Assembly (NCBI RefSeq): GCF_036014115.1
Contig: NZ_CP107913.1
Coordinates: 4,325,001-4,389,000, forward strand
DNA length: 64,000 bases
Reading direction: 5' to 3'
Source: Streptomyces sp. NBC_00448
GTDB lineage: Bacteria; Actinomycetota; Actinomycetes; Streptomycetales; Streptomycetaceae
Shown here: piece after piece, positions 15,956 to 24,711 of the stretch
Layout: the number at the start of each line of letters is the position of its first letter
Position numbering within the stretch: the first letter of the stretch is position 1
Program-made: the position numbers and the translations under genes
Notes under the pieces: model-generated
What the model was told of the DNA's origin: nothing
Database searches by the model: none
The model's input: only the letters and a program-made list of their open reading frames with translations

Positions 15956-17560
15956 TCAGGCGCGGGCGCGGATGCGGGTCCTGCGGCTGCGGGCGAGGGC
16001 GAAGACCGCGCCGCCGAGGGCCAGGGCCGCGGCGGAGGTGAGCGCGATGGTCATCGTGCCGTCGCTGCCGGTGTGGGCGAGCGAGCCGGTGGCGGACGGG
16101 GCGTCGCCGCCCGTGCTGCCGGAGCTGCCGGAGGTCCCGGAAGTCGTGCCGGTCTGGGTGGAGTTCTGGTTGCCGCCACCGGTGCTGCCCGAGCCGCCGG
16201 TGGAGCCGGCGCCGGTGCCGGTCGAGGCGCCTCCCGGCACGTTCACGGTGAAGGCCGCCTTGTTGTTGTCCAGGTGGCTGTCGTACGGCGGCGTGCCCAG
16301 GTCGGCGAGCTGCGCGACCACGGTGCCGCTGGTCGTGGCCGGGGCGTCGGCGCCCACCTTCACCTTGAAGGTCAGCTTCTGCGTGTGGCCGCTGTCGAAG
16401 ATGCCGTCGAGGTCGCACGTGTACTGCGGAGCGCCGAGCGCGGGATCGCGCGTGCCGTTGTCCCACGGGACGCACCCGGCGGGCACCTGCGTGGCGGTGG
16501 TGCCCTTGGGGATGTCGACCATCACCGTGAGCTGGTCGTCGTACGTGTAGCGGTCGACGGTGGCCGGCCCGTGGTTGGTGGCCGTGGCGGTCAGCGTGGC
16601 CGTGTCGCCGGGCTTGGCCGTGGCGGTGTCACCGGTGAGAGCGATGTCGGCGGTGTTGGCCGCGTCGATGCTCTGCTGTCCCTGCTGGGCGACGTCGCCC
16701 GACTGCGCGTTGCCGTCCGGCACGAGCGTCAGGTCGGCGGCGCTGGTGCTCTTGGGCGCCGCCGGCACGCTGGTGGAGGTGGCCGTCGGCGCGTAGGAGA
16801 AGATCTCGTAGAGCGCGGACTTCTTCACGTCGAGCTTCAGCGGCGTGGACAGCTGGTACCTCTTGCCGGGCTCGATCGGCGTGGAGAAGTGGCACGTCGC
16901 GACCGTCGCCTCCCATTTCCCGGCGGCATCGGCGTAGTCGCAGTTCGGGAAGTGCGTCGCGAAGGACAGGCCCGGGGAGATCGCGAACCGGTAGTCCGTG
17001 GTCGCGGCGGTCAGCGAGCCGATGTTGGACACGGTGAGCGGCTTGGTCAGAGTGGTGCCGGGCTTGACGTTCTCGGTCTGCGCGAGGGTGTGGACGACCA
17101 GGTCGACCGCGCCGACGCTCACCTTGACGGTGAAGGGGGCGATCGTCACGCCGGACGCGGTCGCGGTGATGACGGCGGTGCCGCTGTCGCCGAGCGCGGC
17201 GCCCGGCTTGGTCCTGATGTCGACGATGCCGCCGGTGCCGTTCGCGCCGACGTCACCGATGTCGAAGGTGCACACGTCGTCGACGCAGTAGTGGTCGGGG
17301 CTCGTGACGAAGGAGCTGATGCCGGTGATGTCGACGGTGACGCGCACGTCGTGAAGGGTGCTGCCCTTCGAGTCCAGCCCCCAGCTGACCTGGCCGTCGC
17401 CGTCGTCGGGCACCGCGAGCCCGACCGGCGTCCTGGCGGACAGGGTCGGTGCGGACCCGTCGTCCGCGTGGGCAGAGCCGGTGGTCAGCGCCCCTCCGAA
17501 CAAGGTGACCGCCATCGCGGCCAGAGTGGCCGCCCATCTGCGCCATATACGTGAGGACAT
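15956..17560 (-). CDS. Sortase-anchored (LAxTG) cell-surface protein
   Basis: 534 residues. A Sec signal peptide (MSSRIWRRWAATLAAMAVTL..., cut after AHA) is followed by three or four beta-sandwich/DUF11-like repeats (a segment such as ATNHGPATVDRYTYD is typical), a Gly/Ser/Thr stalk, and the sorting signal LAHTG followed by a hydrophobic helix and RRTRIRAR. LAxTG is the motif read by class E sortases of streptomycetes, so it should be covalently wall-anchored. Function unknown: adhesin or aerial-hyphae surface protein. A strong hairpin follows. The MarR gene 156 bp upstream on the same strand could regulate it. Confidence 0.85.
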   Translation of the reverse strand: MSSRIWRRWAATLAAMAVTLFGGALTTGSAHADDGSAPTLSARTPVGLAVPDDGDGQVSWGLDSKGSTLHDVRVTVDITGISSFVTSPDHYCVDDVCTFDIGDVGANGTGGIVDIRTKPGAALGDSGTAVITATASGVTIAPFTVKVSVGAVDLVVHTLAQTENVKPGTTLTKPLTVSNIGSLTAATTDYRFAISPGLSFATHFPNCDYADAAGKWEATVATCHFSTPIEPGKRYQLSTPLKLDVKKSALYEIFSYAPTATSTSVPAAPKSTSAADLTLVPDGNAQSGDVAQQGQQSIDAANTADIALTGDTATAKPGDTATLTATATNHGPATVDRYTYDDQLTVMVDIPKGTTATQVPAGCVPWDNGTRDPALGAPQYTCDLDGIFDSGHTQKLTFKVKVGADAPATTSGTVVAQLADLGTPPYDSHLDNNKAAFTVNVPGGASTGTGAGSTGGSGSTGGGNQNSTQTGTTSGTSGSSGSTGGDAPSATGSLAHTGSDGTMTIALTSAAALALGGAVFALARSRRTRIRARA

Positions 17561-17716
17561 CGTGCGGTCTCCCCCAGGATTCTCGGAGTACAGCTCCAGG
17601 ACACCCCGTCCGACCCCCGAGCACCCCGGATGGTTGCCCCGGCAGCCGGGCGAAAAGGGGGAGGGTCGGGTGGAGCGGCCGGTTCCTGACGCGGGTCCGC
17701 GCGAGGGCGCCGGTGG

Positions 17717-18187
17717 CTACGAGGTGCCGGTCTTGTTGATGGTGTCCGCCAACCGGCGGAGGTGGCCGACGAGTTCGGTACGGGTGTAGTGGTCGAGCGC
17801 CGACGAGCGGCGTTCGCGCAGGCGGGTGCGGACGGCGGCGACCTGCTCCCGGCCTTCGGGGGTCAGGCCGATCAGGACCCGGCGCTCGTCGGTGGGAGAC
17901 CTGCGGCGGGTGACGATGCCCTTGTTCTGGAGCTGCTGGAGCATGCGGGTGGCCGTGGGGACGCTGACGTCGGCGGCGCCGGCCAGGGTGCCCACCGGCA
18001 GTTCCTCGTCGTCGGCCAGCGGCGTGAGCATCGCCGGCTGGGACAGGGAAAGCCCCTGGTCGGACTGCCCGGAGATGGCCGCGCGGGAGCGGCGCATGGC
18101 GTAGAAGAGCTCCTCCGCCGCCTGGATGAACTCTTCCAGAACCCGGTCCGCTCCGGCCTGGTCTGCTCCGCTCCGCTGATCCGCCAT
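17717..18187 (-). CDS. MarR-family transcriptional regulator
   Basis: 156 residues; ATG 18187 (a GTG at 18205 is possible). A winged helix is visible: LPVGTLAGAADVSVPTATRM (recognition helix region), then GIVTRRRSPTDERRVLIGLT, the wing with the DxR motif typical of MarR proteins. Dimerisation helices lie at both ends. MarR proteins usually repress an adjacent gene and release it on binding an aromatic ligand. Its divergent neighbour is the broken amidohydrolase at 18211, whose intact relatives act on hydroxybenzoates. Confidence 0.88.
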   Translation of the reverse strand: MADQRSGADQAGADRVLEEFIQAAEELFYAMRRSRAAISGQSDQGLSLSQPAMLTPLADDEELPVGTLAGAADVSVPTATRMLQQLQNKGIVTRRRSPTDERRVLIGLTPEGREQVAAVRTRLRERRSSALDHYTRTELVGHLRRLADTINKTGTS

Positions 18188-18210
18188 GTCCGTTCGTGCC
18201 CTCACTGCCG

Positions 18211-18540
18211 TGTCTCGGCCACATGGGCGAGCTGCTGCCCTTCCACCTCTCCCGCGTCGACACCCGGCTGCCTTACCTGGAGACCGACGTGCAGCTCGCG
18301 AAGAAGCCCTCCGAGTACTTCACCGAGAACTTCCACATCACCACCAGCGGCGTCATGGCCACCAGCGCCCTGCTCGGCGCGGTGCTCGCGATCCACATCG
18401 ACAACATCATGTTCGCCATCGACTACCCCTACGAGTCCACCACCCAGGCCATGGACTTCCTGCACGGCCTCCCCCTCCACGACACCGACCTCCACAAGAT
18501 CGCCCACGGCAACGCCGAACGCCTCCTGCGCCTCACCTGA
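18211..18540 (+). pseudogene. 5'-truncated amidohydrolase (resorcylate/dihydroxybenzoate decarboxylase-like) remnant
   Basis: About 110 codons matching the C-terminal third of amidohydrolase-2 decarboxylases: GHMGELLPFHLSRVD, then ENFHITTSG, then IMFAIDYPYEST with the catalytic-site Asp, then KIAHGNAERLL at the end. The N-terminal metal-binding half (HxH and the following strands) is absent, and homology starts about 24 bp from the MarR start. With only the C-terminal segment of the TIM barrel it cannot be active. Deletion between the MarR promoter region and the middle of the gene is the simplest cause. Confidence 0.8.
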
Positions 18541-18613
18541 TCGCCCTCGGGGCCGCGCCTCGTCCGGGACCGGCGCGTGGGTCGGCCGGCCCCGGACGCG
18601 TCCGGGTCAGGAG

Positions 18614-20080
18614 TCAGGGAGTGCGGACCCAGAACTCCACGGACAGCGGCGGCACCGTCAGGGCGAGGGTCGGTCCGCCGAGGGTCGCGAGCGTCCGGTC
18701 GTGGGTCGCGGGCCCGAAGCGGTGCCCCTGGAAGGTGGACGCGGTCTGCGTGTCGACGGTGTACGTGAAGGAGTCCGTCGTGGAGCGGTTCGTGACGGCG
18801 AAGACCTCCTTGCCCTGGGCGGTCCTCCAGGCCATGATCCGCTGGGCCTGCAGGACCGCGGACTCGTCGACGCCGTAGCGCACCGAGTCCCACGGCAGGT
18901 AGCGGACGAAGCCGGCGACCGCGTTCCAGTTCTGCGGGTTGAAGTCCCAGTGCCCGACGGGGATGTCAGGGAAGTGGCTGAAGTCGGTGTCGCCCGGCGG
19001 CCGCCAGTAGCCGAGCGAGTAGCCCGGGGCCTCGGCGTTGGTGGTCGGCTTCAGCGCGTGCAGCCAGAACCAGGTGGGCGCGTCCTGGAACACCATCCAG
19101 TTCATGATCGACTGGGCGGTGTTGAGGGTCCGCACGTCCGACGTGGAGTTGTCCAGGTACTCGAACTCGTTGTTGAAGACGAGCTTCCCCGCGGCGCCGG
19201 AGGTGTAGTCACCGGTGATCTGCTCGTCGCTGTTCGAGCCGATCCGGTGATAGGTCCACGCGTCCACGCAGGACAGCGCGGCCGGATCGGCCTTGATCGC
19301 CTGCCCGAAGGAGCCGCTCCAGCCGTCGAGGCTGTTCGCGTGGATCATCACCCGCGGGTACTTGGCGCGGATCTTCGGGGCGACCGCGGCGAAGGTCTGG
19401 TGGTACTCGGCGGCGGTGTAGACGCAGGAGGAGTACGCCGTGGAGTACACCGGCTCGTTCTGCAGCCCCCACATCGACACCGGTACGCCCAGCGAGGTGA
19501 GGTAGTCCAGGTCGTGGACCATCGCGTCGCCGAGCGCGTCGAGGTCCGCCGCCGCGAAGGAGGCGAGCGTGCCGCCGATGTAGGAGCCGTTGCTCTTCCA
19601 TCCGGGCGGGGGAGACCAGTACTCGGCGGAGATGCCCTCGATGCCGGCCTGACCGATCATGTCCGCCAGCAGCGCGGTCTGCCCCGGGTAACGGCCTTGC
19701 AGGTACTTGCCGGTGGCGTCCGTCCCCCGGTAGTACAGGCCCAACGCGAGCCGGCAGTAGCGGAATCCCCGGTCGTCGCGCACTTTGAGCATCTGCTGGT
19801 AGAAGCGGGTGCGCTCGCTGTCCGTCAAGTCGTACGGGACCCCGCTGACGGTCGCCGGCAGCCCGTCGTTGCCGGAGCCGATCGAGTCCGACTGGATCTC
19901 GAACCCGAGGCCGAGGATGGTCTGCTTGCGGGGCTGGTCGTAGCGGATGGTGTACGAGCCGCTGGTGGCGGCAGCCGCCGACCATCCGCCGAGCGGGCCG
20001 AGCACGGCGGCGGTGCCTGCGGCCGCGGCGCCGCCGAGCAGCGAGCGGCGGCTGATGAGGGGGCGCTCCGTACGGCTCAT
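18614..20080 (-). CDS. Secreted glycoside hydrolase family 30-like enzyme
   Basis: 488 residues with a twin-arginine signal (ISRRSLLGGAAAAGTAAVLG). The GH30 (beta/alpha)8 barrel shows the acid/base Glu in WGLQNEPVYST and the nucleophile Glu in VFNNEFEYLD. A C-terminal beta-sandwich ends LTVPPLSVEFWVRTP. GH30 includes beta-1,6-glucanases, glucuronoxylanases, beta-glucuronidases and others; the adjacent sugar-acid catabolism genes favour a uronic-acid-containing substrate. It starts inside ATGA shared with a 39-codon leader ORF, so its translation is coupled to it. Confidence 0.85.
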   Translation of the reverse strand: MSRTERPLISRRSLLGGAAAAGTAAVLGPLGGWSAAAATSGSYTIRYDQPRKQTILGLGFEIQSDSIGSGNDGLPATVSGVPYDLTDSERTRFYQQMLKVRDDRGFRYCRLALGLYYRGTDATGKYLQGRYPGQTALLADMIGQAGIEGISAEYWSPPPGWKSNGSYIGGTLASFAAADLDALGDAMVHDLDYLTSLGVPVSMWGLQNEPVYSTAYSSCVYTAAEYHQTFAAVAPKIRAKYPRVMIHANSLDGWSGSFGQAIKADPAALSCVDAWTYHRIGSNSDEQITGDYTSGAAGKLVFNNEFEYLDNSTSDVRTLNTAQSIMNWMVFQDAPTWFWLHALKPTTNAEAPGYSLGYWRPPGDTDFSHFPDIPVGHWDFNPQNWNAVAGFVRYLPWDSVRYGVDESAVLQAQRIMAWRTAQGKEVFAVTNRSTTDSFTYTVDTQTASTFQGHRFGPATHDRTLATLGGPTLALTVPPLSVEFWVRTP

Positions 20081-20196
20081 GCGACGTCCTCGATCCAGAA
20101 CTCGATGGTGTTCGGCGCCACGGTGACGGCCAGAAGTCCGAGCAGGGTGCGTCTGTCGGGCGATGGGCTGCTGGGGGGTGGGGGTTGCGTGGTCAC
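20077..20196 (-). CDS. 39-residue leader ORF coupled to the GH30 gene
   Basis: GTG 20196 is preceded by GGAGGAG at 6-7 nt, and the stop overlaps the GH30 start (ATGA). The sequence contains a Pro-rich start, RRTLLGLLAVTVAP and IEFWIEDVA. The last 20 residues resemble the C-terminal strand of the GH30 protein itself (LALTVPPLSVEFW), so it may be the tail of a deleted tandem glycosidase. Alternatively it simply ensures translational coupling. No signal sequence. Confidence 0.55.
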   Translation of the reverse strand: MTTQPPPPSSPSPDRRTLLGLLAVTVAPNTIEFWIEDVA

Positions 20197-20280
20197 GGTG
20201 ACTCCTCCGGGGAGAAGGTGCGGCTCGTGGGTGGGTCGGAAGCGGGAGGGCGGAAGCGGGAGGGTCGGAAATCCGGTGGG

Positions 20281-21456
20281 TCAGAAGCGGGCGACGGTGT
20301 AGCGGTCGACGGCGGCGTCGTCGAGTTCGAAGCCCAGGCCCGGGCCGGTGGGGACGGTGAGGGCCCCGTCGCGGAACTCCGGCGGGTTGCGCAGGATCTG
20401 CTCGCGGATGGGGTTGGGGAGGCGGTTGTACTCGTAGGTGCGCAGGTTGGGGGTGGCGGCGCACAGGTGGAGCGCGGCGCACAGGCTGACGCCCGAGCCG
20501 ACGCCGTGCGGGGCGATGTCGACGTGGAAGGCGGAGGCGAGGGCCGCGAGCCGGGTGGCCTCGGTGATGCCGCCGCTGCGGGCGACGTTCGGCATGAAGA
20601 CGTCGATGGCGTGGTGCAGCAGGGAGTCGCGCAGGTCGAACCGGGTGAAGTGGGTCTCCCCGTTGACGAGGGTCAGCCCGGTCCTGCGCCGCAGTTCCGC
20701 GAGGTTGGCCAGGTCGTCGACCTGGAGCGGTTCCTCGTACCAGGAGATGTCCAGGTCGCGCAGGACCGCGCCCACGCGGGTGGCCTCGTCGAGGTCGTAC
20801 GCGCAGTTGGCGTCGGTGAGGATGCCGATGTCCTCGCCGACCGCGGCACGGACCGCCCGCAGGTGGGCGCGGTCGACCCGGACACCGCGGCCGATCTTGA
20901 CCTTCAGGGCCCGGAATCCGTCCTCGACGAAGCCGAGCGCCTGGCGCGCGGAGTCCTGCGGGTCGGCGTGCAGCGCGACGGGGCTGGCGTAGCACTCGAC
21001 CCGCTCCCGGATCGGGCCGCCGAGCAGGCGGTGGACGGGCAGGCCGGCGAGCTTGCCGCGCAGGTCCCACAGGGCCAGGTCGACTCCGGCGATGGCTTCG
21101 AGGTAGAAGCCGCGGTTGTGGCCGCCGGCCGCCTGCCCCTGGAAGAGCCGTTCCCACACGGCGGTCGTGGCCAGGGCGTCCTGGCCGACCAGCAGCGGGG
21201 CCAGGACGGTGGAGACGACGGTGGCGGTGACCTCGGGGGAGGGCAGGCCGTAGCACTCGCCGATCCCGACGCTGCCGTCCTCGGCGTGCACCTTGACCAG
21301 GGTGGCGTACTGGCCGCGCCGGGGCAGGACCAGGTGGCTGGAGGCCGGGTAGCGCAGCCAGTCGGGGACGTCGTCGGGCGAGTCGTAGAGGTCGTCGAAG
21401 CTGGCCGACAGGGCCAGGGTCTCGACTTTGGCGATACGAAGGGGGGCGTTGCTCAC
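20281..21456 (-). CDS. Enolase-superfamily (mandelate racemase/muconate lactonizing) sugar-acid dehydratase
   Basis: 391 residues from GTG 21456, which has GGAGA 5 nt upstream (an in-frame GTG at 21468 lacks one). Barrel motifs: catalytic lysines in LKVKIGRG; metal ligands in LTDANCAYD, WYEEPLQ and NGETHFT; catalytic His in IAPHGVGSG. The Asp expected to pair with that His reads Asn (FMPNVARSGG). Probable role: dehydration of an aldonic or aldaric acid to a 2-keto-3-deoxy acid, feeding the kinase and aldolase upstream in the same strand set. Substrate not determinable. Confidence 0.85.
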   Translation of the reverse strand: MSNAPLRIAKVETLALSASFDDLYDSPDDVPDWLRYPASSHLVLPRRGQYATLVKVHAEDGSVGIGECYGLPSPEVTATVVSTVLAPLLVGQDALATTAVWERLFQGQAAGGHNRGFYLEAIAGVDLALWDLRGKLAGLPVHRLLGGPIRERVECYASPVALHADPQDSARQALGFVEDGFRALKVKIGRGVRVDRAHLRAVRAAVGEDIGILTDANCAYDLDEATRVGAVLRDLDISWYEEPLQVDDLANLAELRRRTGLTLVNGETHFTRFDLRDSLLHHAIDVFMPNVARSGGITEATRLAALASAFHVDIAPHGVGSGVSLCAALHLCAATPNLRTYEYNRLPNPIREQILRNPPEFRDGALTVPTGPGLGFELDDAAVDRYTVARF

Positions 21457-21505
21457 GGGGTTCTCCACGTGGTCGGTGGCCTGCTCGGGTGGTGCGCGGC
21501 CGGAG

Positions 21506-22840
21506 TCATGCGTTGATGGCGCCGAGGGTCCCGGTCTGCTCCTGGGAGGTCTCGCGGCCGGAGAAGACGGCGACGGCGGTCACAACGCAGCCGGCGATGA
21601 CGTACAGCGCGACGGGCGTGATCGAACCGCCGGCGGCGGCGACCAGGGCGGTGCCGATGAAGGGTGCCGTGCCGCCGAACAGCGCGCCGCCGATCTCCCG
21701 GCCGGCGCTGACGCCGCTGTAGCGCACGCGCGCGTCGAACTGCTCCGCCACCAGCGCGGCCTGCGGGCCGAACACCATGTCCTTGCAGATCGGGATGGCC
21801 AGCACCATGGCGAGGAAGATCAGCGGGGTGCTCCGGGTGTGCAGCAGCGCGAAGAAGGGGAAGGCGTAGCCGACCGTGCAGACCAGGCCGATGGCGATCA
21901 TCAGGCGTCGCCCGATGAGGTCGGACAGCCAGCCCCAGAAGGGGATCGAGCCGATCTCCAGGGCGGAGGCGAGGGCGATCGCCCACAGCATGGTGGTCTT
22001 CGACAGGTGCAGCGTGCCGGTCGCGTACGACAGGGCGAACGCCTGGATGAGGTAGCCCCAGACGAAGCCCGAGACGGTGATGCCCATCGTCCGCAGCACC
22101 GCGCCGGGTTGCTTGCGCAGCGTGAGCAGCAGCGGGAAGCGTACGGTCTCGCCGCGGTCCTCCAGTTCGGCGAAGACCGGCGTCTCGTCGATGCCCCGCC
22201 GGACGACCAGGCCGAAGACCACCAGGACCGCGCTGAGCAGGAACGGCACCCGCCAGCCCCAGCTGTCGAACGAACCGTCGGGCAGTTGCGACGCGAGGGC
22301 GAACACGCCGCTGGCGAGCACGAATCCGGCTCCGGTGCCCATCGCCGGGATGGCGCCGAAGAGCCCTCTTCTGCCCGGCGGCGCGTTCTCCACGGTGAGC
22401 AGGGTGGCGCCGGCGAACTCGCCGCCCACCGCGATGCCCTGGCACACCCGCAGGAACACCAGCAGGACCGGGGCCCAGACGCCCGCCACCGCGTGGGTCG
22501 GCAGGACGCCGACCAGGGTGGTCGCCACGCCCATGCCGAGCATCGTGATCAGCAGGACGTGCTTGCGGCCGATGCGGTCGCCCAGGTGACCGAAGATCAC
22601 GCCGCCGATGGGCCGGGCGGCGAAGCCGACGCCGAAGGTGGCGAAGGAGGCGAGCGTGCCGCCGACGGAGGAGGAGCCGAAGAACAGCGGGCCGAACACC
22701 AGGGCCGAGGCCAGGCCGTAGAGGTTGAAGTCGTACCACTCCATGACCGTGCCCACGGTGCTGGCGAGCATCGTGCGCCGGTCGGTGCGGTGCTGGGCCG
22801 TGGTCACGTTGCCGTCTTCGGTCGTCGTCGCACTGGTCAT
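21506..22840 (-). CDS. MFS metabolite:H+ symporter (ShiA/ProP-like)
   Basis: 444 residues, 12 helices, with the loop 2-3 motif GVIFGHLGDRIGRKHVL of the metabolite:H+ symporter family. ATG 22840. Lies between the KDG kinase and the dehydratase genes on the same strand, so it probably imports the sugar acid metabolised by this locus. The 149-bp upstream spacer contains a candidate GntR operator (22884-22905). Confidence 0.87.
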   Translation of the reverse strand: MTSATTTEDGNVTTAQHRTDRRTMLASTVGTVMEWYDFNLYGLASALVFGPLFFGSSSVGGTLASFATFGVGFAARPIGGVIFGHLGDRIGRKHVLLITMLGMGVATTLVGVLPTHAVAGVWAPVLLVFLRVCQGIAVGGEFAGATLLTVENAPPGRRGLFGAIPAMGTGAGFVLASGVFALASQLPDGSFDSWGWRVPFLLSAVLVVFGLVVRRGIDETPVFAELEDRGETVRFPLLLTLRKQPGAVLRTMGITVSGFVWGYLIQAFALSYATGTLHLSKTTMLWAIALASALEIGSIPFWGWLSDLIGRRLMIAIGLVCTVGYAFPFFALLHTRSTPLIFLAMVLAIPICKDMVFGPQAALVAEQFDARVRYSGVSAGREIGGALFGGTAPFIGTALVAAAGGSITPVALYVIAGCVVTAVAVFSGRETSQEQTGTLGAINA

Positions 22841-22883
22841 GGGACGCGTTCACCACCTTGGAAGGGGGACGGGGACGAGGCAA

Positions 22884-22905
22884 CCGTATGAGATATACGA
22901 AATAA
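22884..22905. promoter_or_regulatory. Candidate GntR operator upstream of the symporter
   Basis: ccgtatgagatatacgaaataa contains CGTAT-N5-ATACG and is AT-rich in GC-rich surroundings. Its reverse complement matches the site at 24607-24626 at about 15 of 20 positions. Confidence 0.6.
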
Positions 22906-22989
22906 GAACCAGGGGTCGGAGGAACATTCCCGAAACACTTCGTGCCGCGCCGCACCGGACACCCTCCGTGACCGTCGGGCGGTACGGGG

Positions 22990-23937
22990 TCACCGCAGCG
23001 CGCTGCCCGGTTCGGCCCGCAGGAGCGGCAGTTCGTGCCGGGCGGGCAGCCCTTCCCAGTCGCCGTACGAGGCGACGGCGAAGGCGCCGGTGCACACCGC
23101 GCGGCGCAGCCGGCCCTCCGGGGGCTCGCCGTCGAGCAGCGCCGACAGGTAGCCCGCCACGAAGGCGTCGCCCGCACCGACCGTGTCCCGTACGGGCACG
23201 CGCTCGGCCGGCAGTGACGTGGAGCCGTCCGCCGTGAAGACGTCGGCCCCGGCCGCTCCGCGCTTGACCACGACCTCGCGGACGCCGGCCGCCAGCAGCG
23301 CATCCACCCGGGCCTGCTCCGTGCCGGCCGACTCGGGTGCGGCGAGGGCGAGTTCGTCGTCGGACGCCACGAGCACATCGACGTCGCGCACCAGCGGCCG
23401 CAGCGTCCGGCCCGCCTGGGCGCGGGACCACAGCCGGGCGCGGTGGTTGACGTCCAGGCAGACCAGCGATCCCGCCGCGGTCGCGGCCCGCACCGCCGAC
23501 TCGACCGCCCGCCGGGGCCGCTCGCCCAGCGCGGCGGTGATTCCGGTGACGTGGACGATCCGCGCCCCGGCGGCGAGTGCGGGCGCGAGGTGGGCGGCGG
23601 TGATCCGGGAGCCGGCCGAACCGGAACGGTGGTAGGTCACCCGCGTCAGGTCGGCGAGCCTCGGCTCGAAAACCACGAGGCCGGTCGGTCCCGCGTCGGT
23701 GCTGCCGGCGCAGGAGACGTCCACGCCTTCCGCCCTGAGCGTGCGGGTCACCAGGCGCCCGAACTCGTCCGCGCCGGTGAGGCCCGCCCAGCGGACCCGG
23801 TGCCCGAGCCGTGCCAGGCCGATGGCGACGTTGGACTCCGCGCCGGCCACCGACAGGTCCAGCGAGCCGCCCAGGAGCAGTGGCCCCCGGGCCCGCAGCG
23901 CGGCCATCGTCTCCCCGAAGGTCAGTACGTCGATCAC
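22990..23937 (-). CDS. kdgK: 2-keto-3-deoxygluconate kinase (PfkB/ribokinase family)
   Basis: 315 residues. The N-terminal FGETMAALRA and GAESNVAIGLARLG are typical of KDG kinases. The PfkB signature near the C-terminus is RDTVGAGDAFVAGYLSALLDG, split as DTVGAGD (anion hole and catalytic Asp) and AFVAGYL. Phosphorylates KDG to KDPG with ATP. Start GTG 23937 overlaps the stop of the aldolase gene (GTGA), so the two are translationally coupled. Confidence 0.88.
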   Translation of the reverse strand: MIDVLTFGETMAALRARGPLLLGGSLDLSVAGAESNVAIGLARLGHRVRWAGLTGADEFGRLVTRTLRAEGVDVSCAGSTDAGPTGLVVFEPRLADLTRVTYHRSGSAGSRITAAHLAPALAAGARIVHVTGITAALGERPRRAVESAVRAATAAGSLVCLDVNHRARLWSRAQAGRTLRPLVRDVDVLVASDDELALAAPESAGTEQARVDALLAAGVREVVVKRGAAGADVFTADGSTSLPAERVPVRDTVGAGDAFVAGYLSALLDGEPPEGRLRRAVCTGAFAVASYGDWEGLPARHELPLLRAEPGSALR

Positions 23938-24581
23938 CGCGACTCCCGGGCGGTCAGGGCGCGGAACCGGGCCGCGCGCTCGGCCAGTTCGCCCTGCGCG
24001 CCCGCTCCGCCGCCGTCCGCGGCGTCGCCGACCAGCGGCCCGCCCACGCCGACGGCCGCCGCCCCGGCGGCGAGGTAGCCGCGGGCCGCGTCGGCGTCGA
24101 TGCCGCCCACCGGCACGAAGGGCACCTCGGGGAAGGGGGCGCGCAGCGCGCGCAGGTGCGGCACGCCGCCGAGGCCGGCCGGGAAGAGCTTGACCGCCGC
24201 CGCCCCGCCGGCGACGACCGCCGCCACCTCGGTCGGGGTCAGCGCGCCCGCCAGCACCGGCAGGCCCGACTCCCGGCAGGCGGCCACGGCTTCGGTCGCT
24301 CCCGGGGTCACCGCGAATCCGGCGCCCGCTTCGGCGGCCCGGCGGGCGTCGCCCGCCGTCAGCACCGTCCCGGCGCCGAGCAGCGCGTCCGGGCCGAGTG
24401 CCGCGCGGGCCCGTTCGATGACGCCCAGGGCGCCGGCGCCGGTCAGCGAGACCTCGACGAGGCCGATGCCGGACCGGACGAGGGTGAGCACCGTGTCGAG
24501 CGCCGCCGACGGGTCGGCGCCCCTGACGATGGCAAGCAGCCGTTGGGCGCGTAGGGCGGAGAGGAGATCGTCGGGCGTCAT
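23934..24581 (-). CDS. eda: KDPG / 4-hydroxy-2-oxoglutarate aldolase
   Basis: 215 residues; ATG 24581 with GGAGG 6 nt upstream. Class I aldolase motifs: VEVSLT with the catalytic Glu, LLGAGTVLT, FAVTPGAT, and the Schiff-base Lys in AAVKLFPA. A final glycine-rich phosphate site (VPVGGID) is present. Splits KDPG to pyruvate and glyceraldehyde 3-phosphate. First gene of the leftward sugar-acid set; its promoter region, shared divergently with the SDR gene, holds a candidate GntR operator. Confidence 0.9.
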   Translation of the reverse strand: MTPDDLLSALRAQRLLAIVRGADPSAALDTVLTLVRSGIGLVEVSLTGAGALGVIERARAALGPDALLGAGTVLTAGDARRAAEAGAGFAVTPGATEAVAACRESGLPVLAGALTPTEVAAVVAGGAAAVKLFPAGLGGVPHLRALRAPFPEVPFVPVGGIDADAARGYLAAGAAAVGVGGPLVGDAADGGGAGAQGELAERAARFRALTARESR

Positions 24582-24606
24582 GAGAGCCTCCGGAGAACCG
24601 TTGCCG

Positions 24607-24626
24607 TTATTTAGTAGATCGTATAC
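24607..24626. promoter_or_regulatory. Candidate GntR operator between eda and the SDR gene
   Basis: ttatttagtagatcgtatac, the most AT-rich stretch of the spacer, related to the other two candidate sites around a core GTnnATCGTATnC. Confidence 0.6.
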
Positions 24627-24711
24627 CTTTCCTTCCAGCCGCTCCCCCGGTCCGCTCCCGGCCCCGCATGGGCTCGGGCCGCCCCACCCCACCTGCGCGA
24701 GGTAGCCCGCG

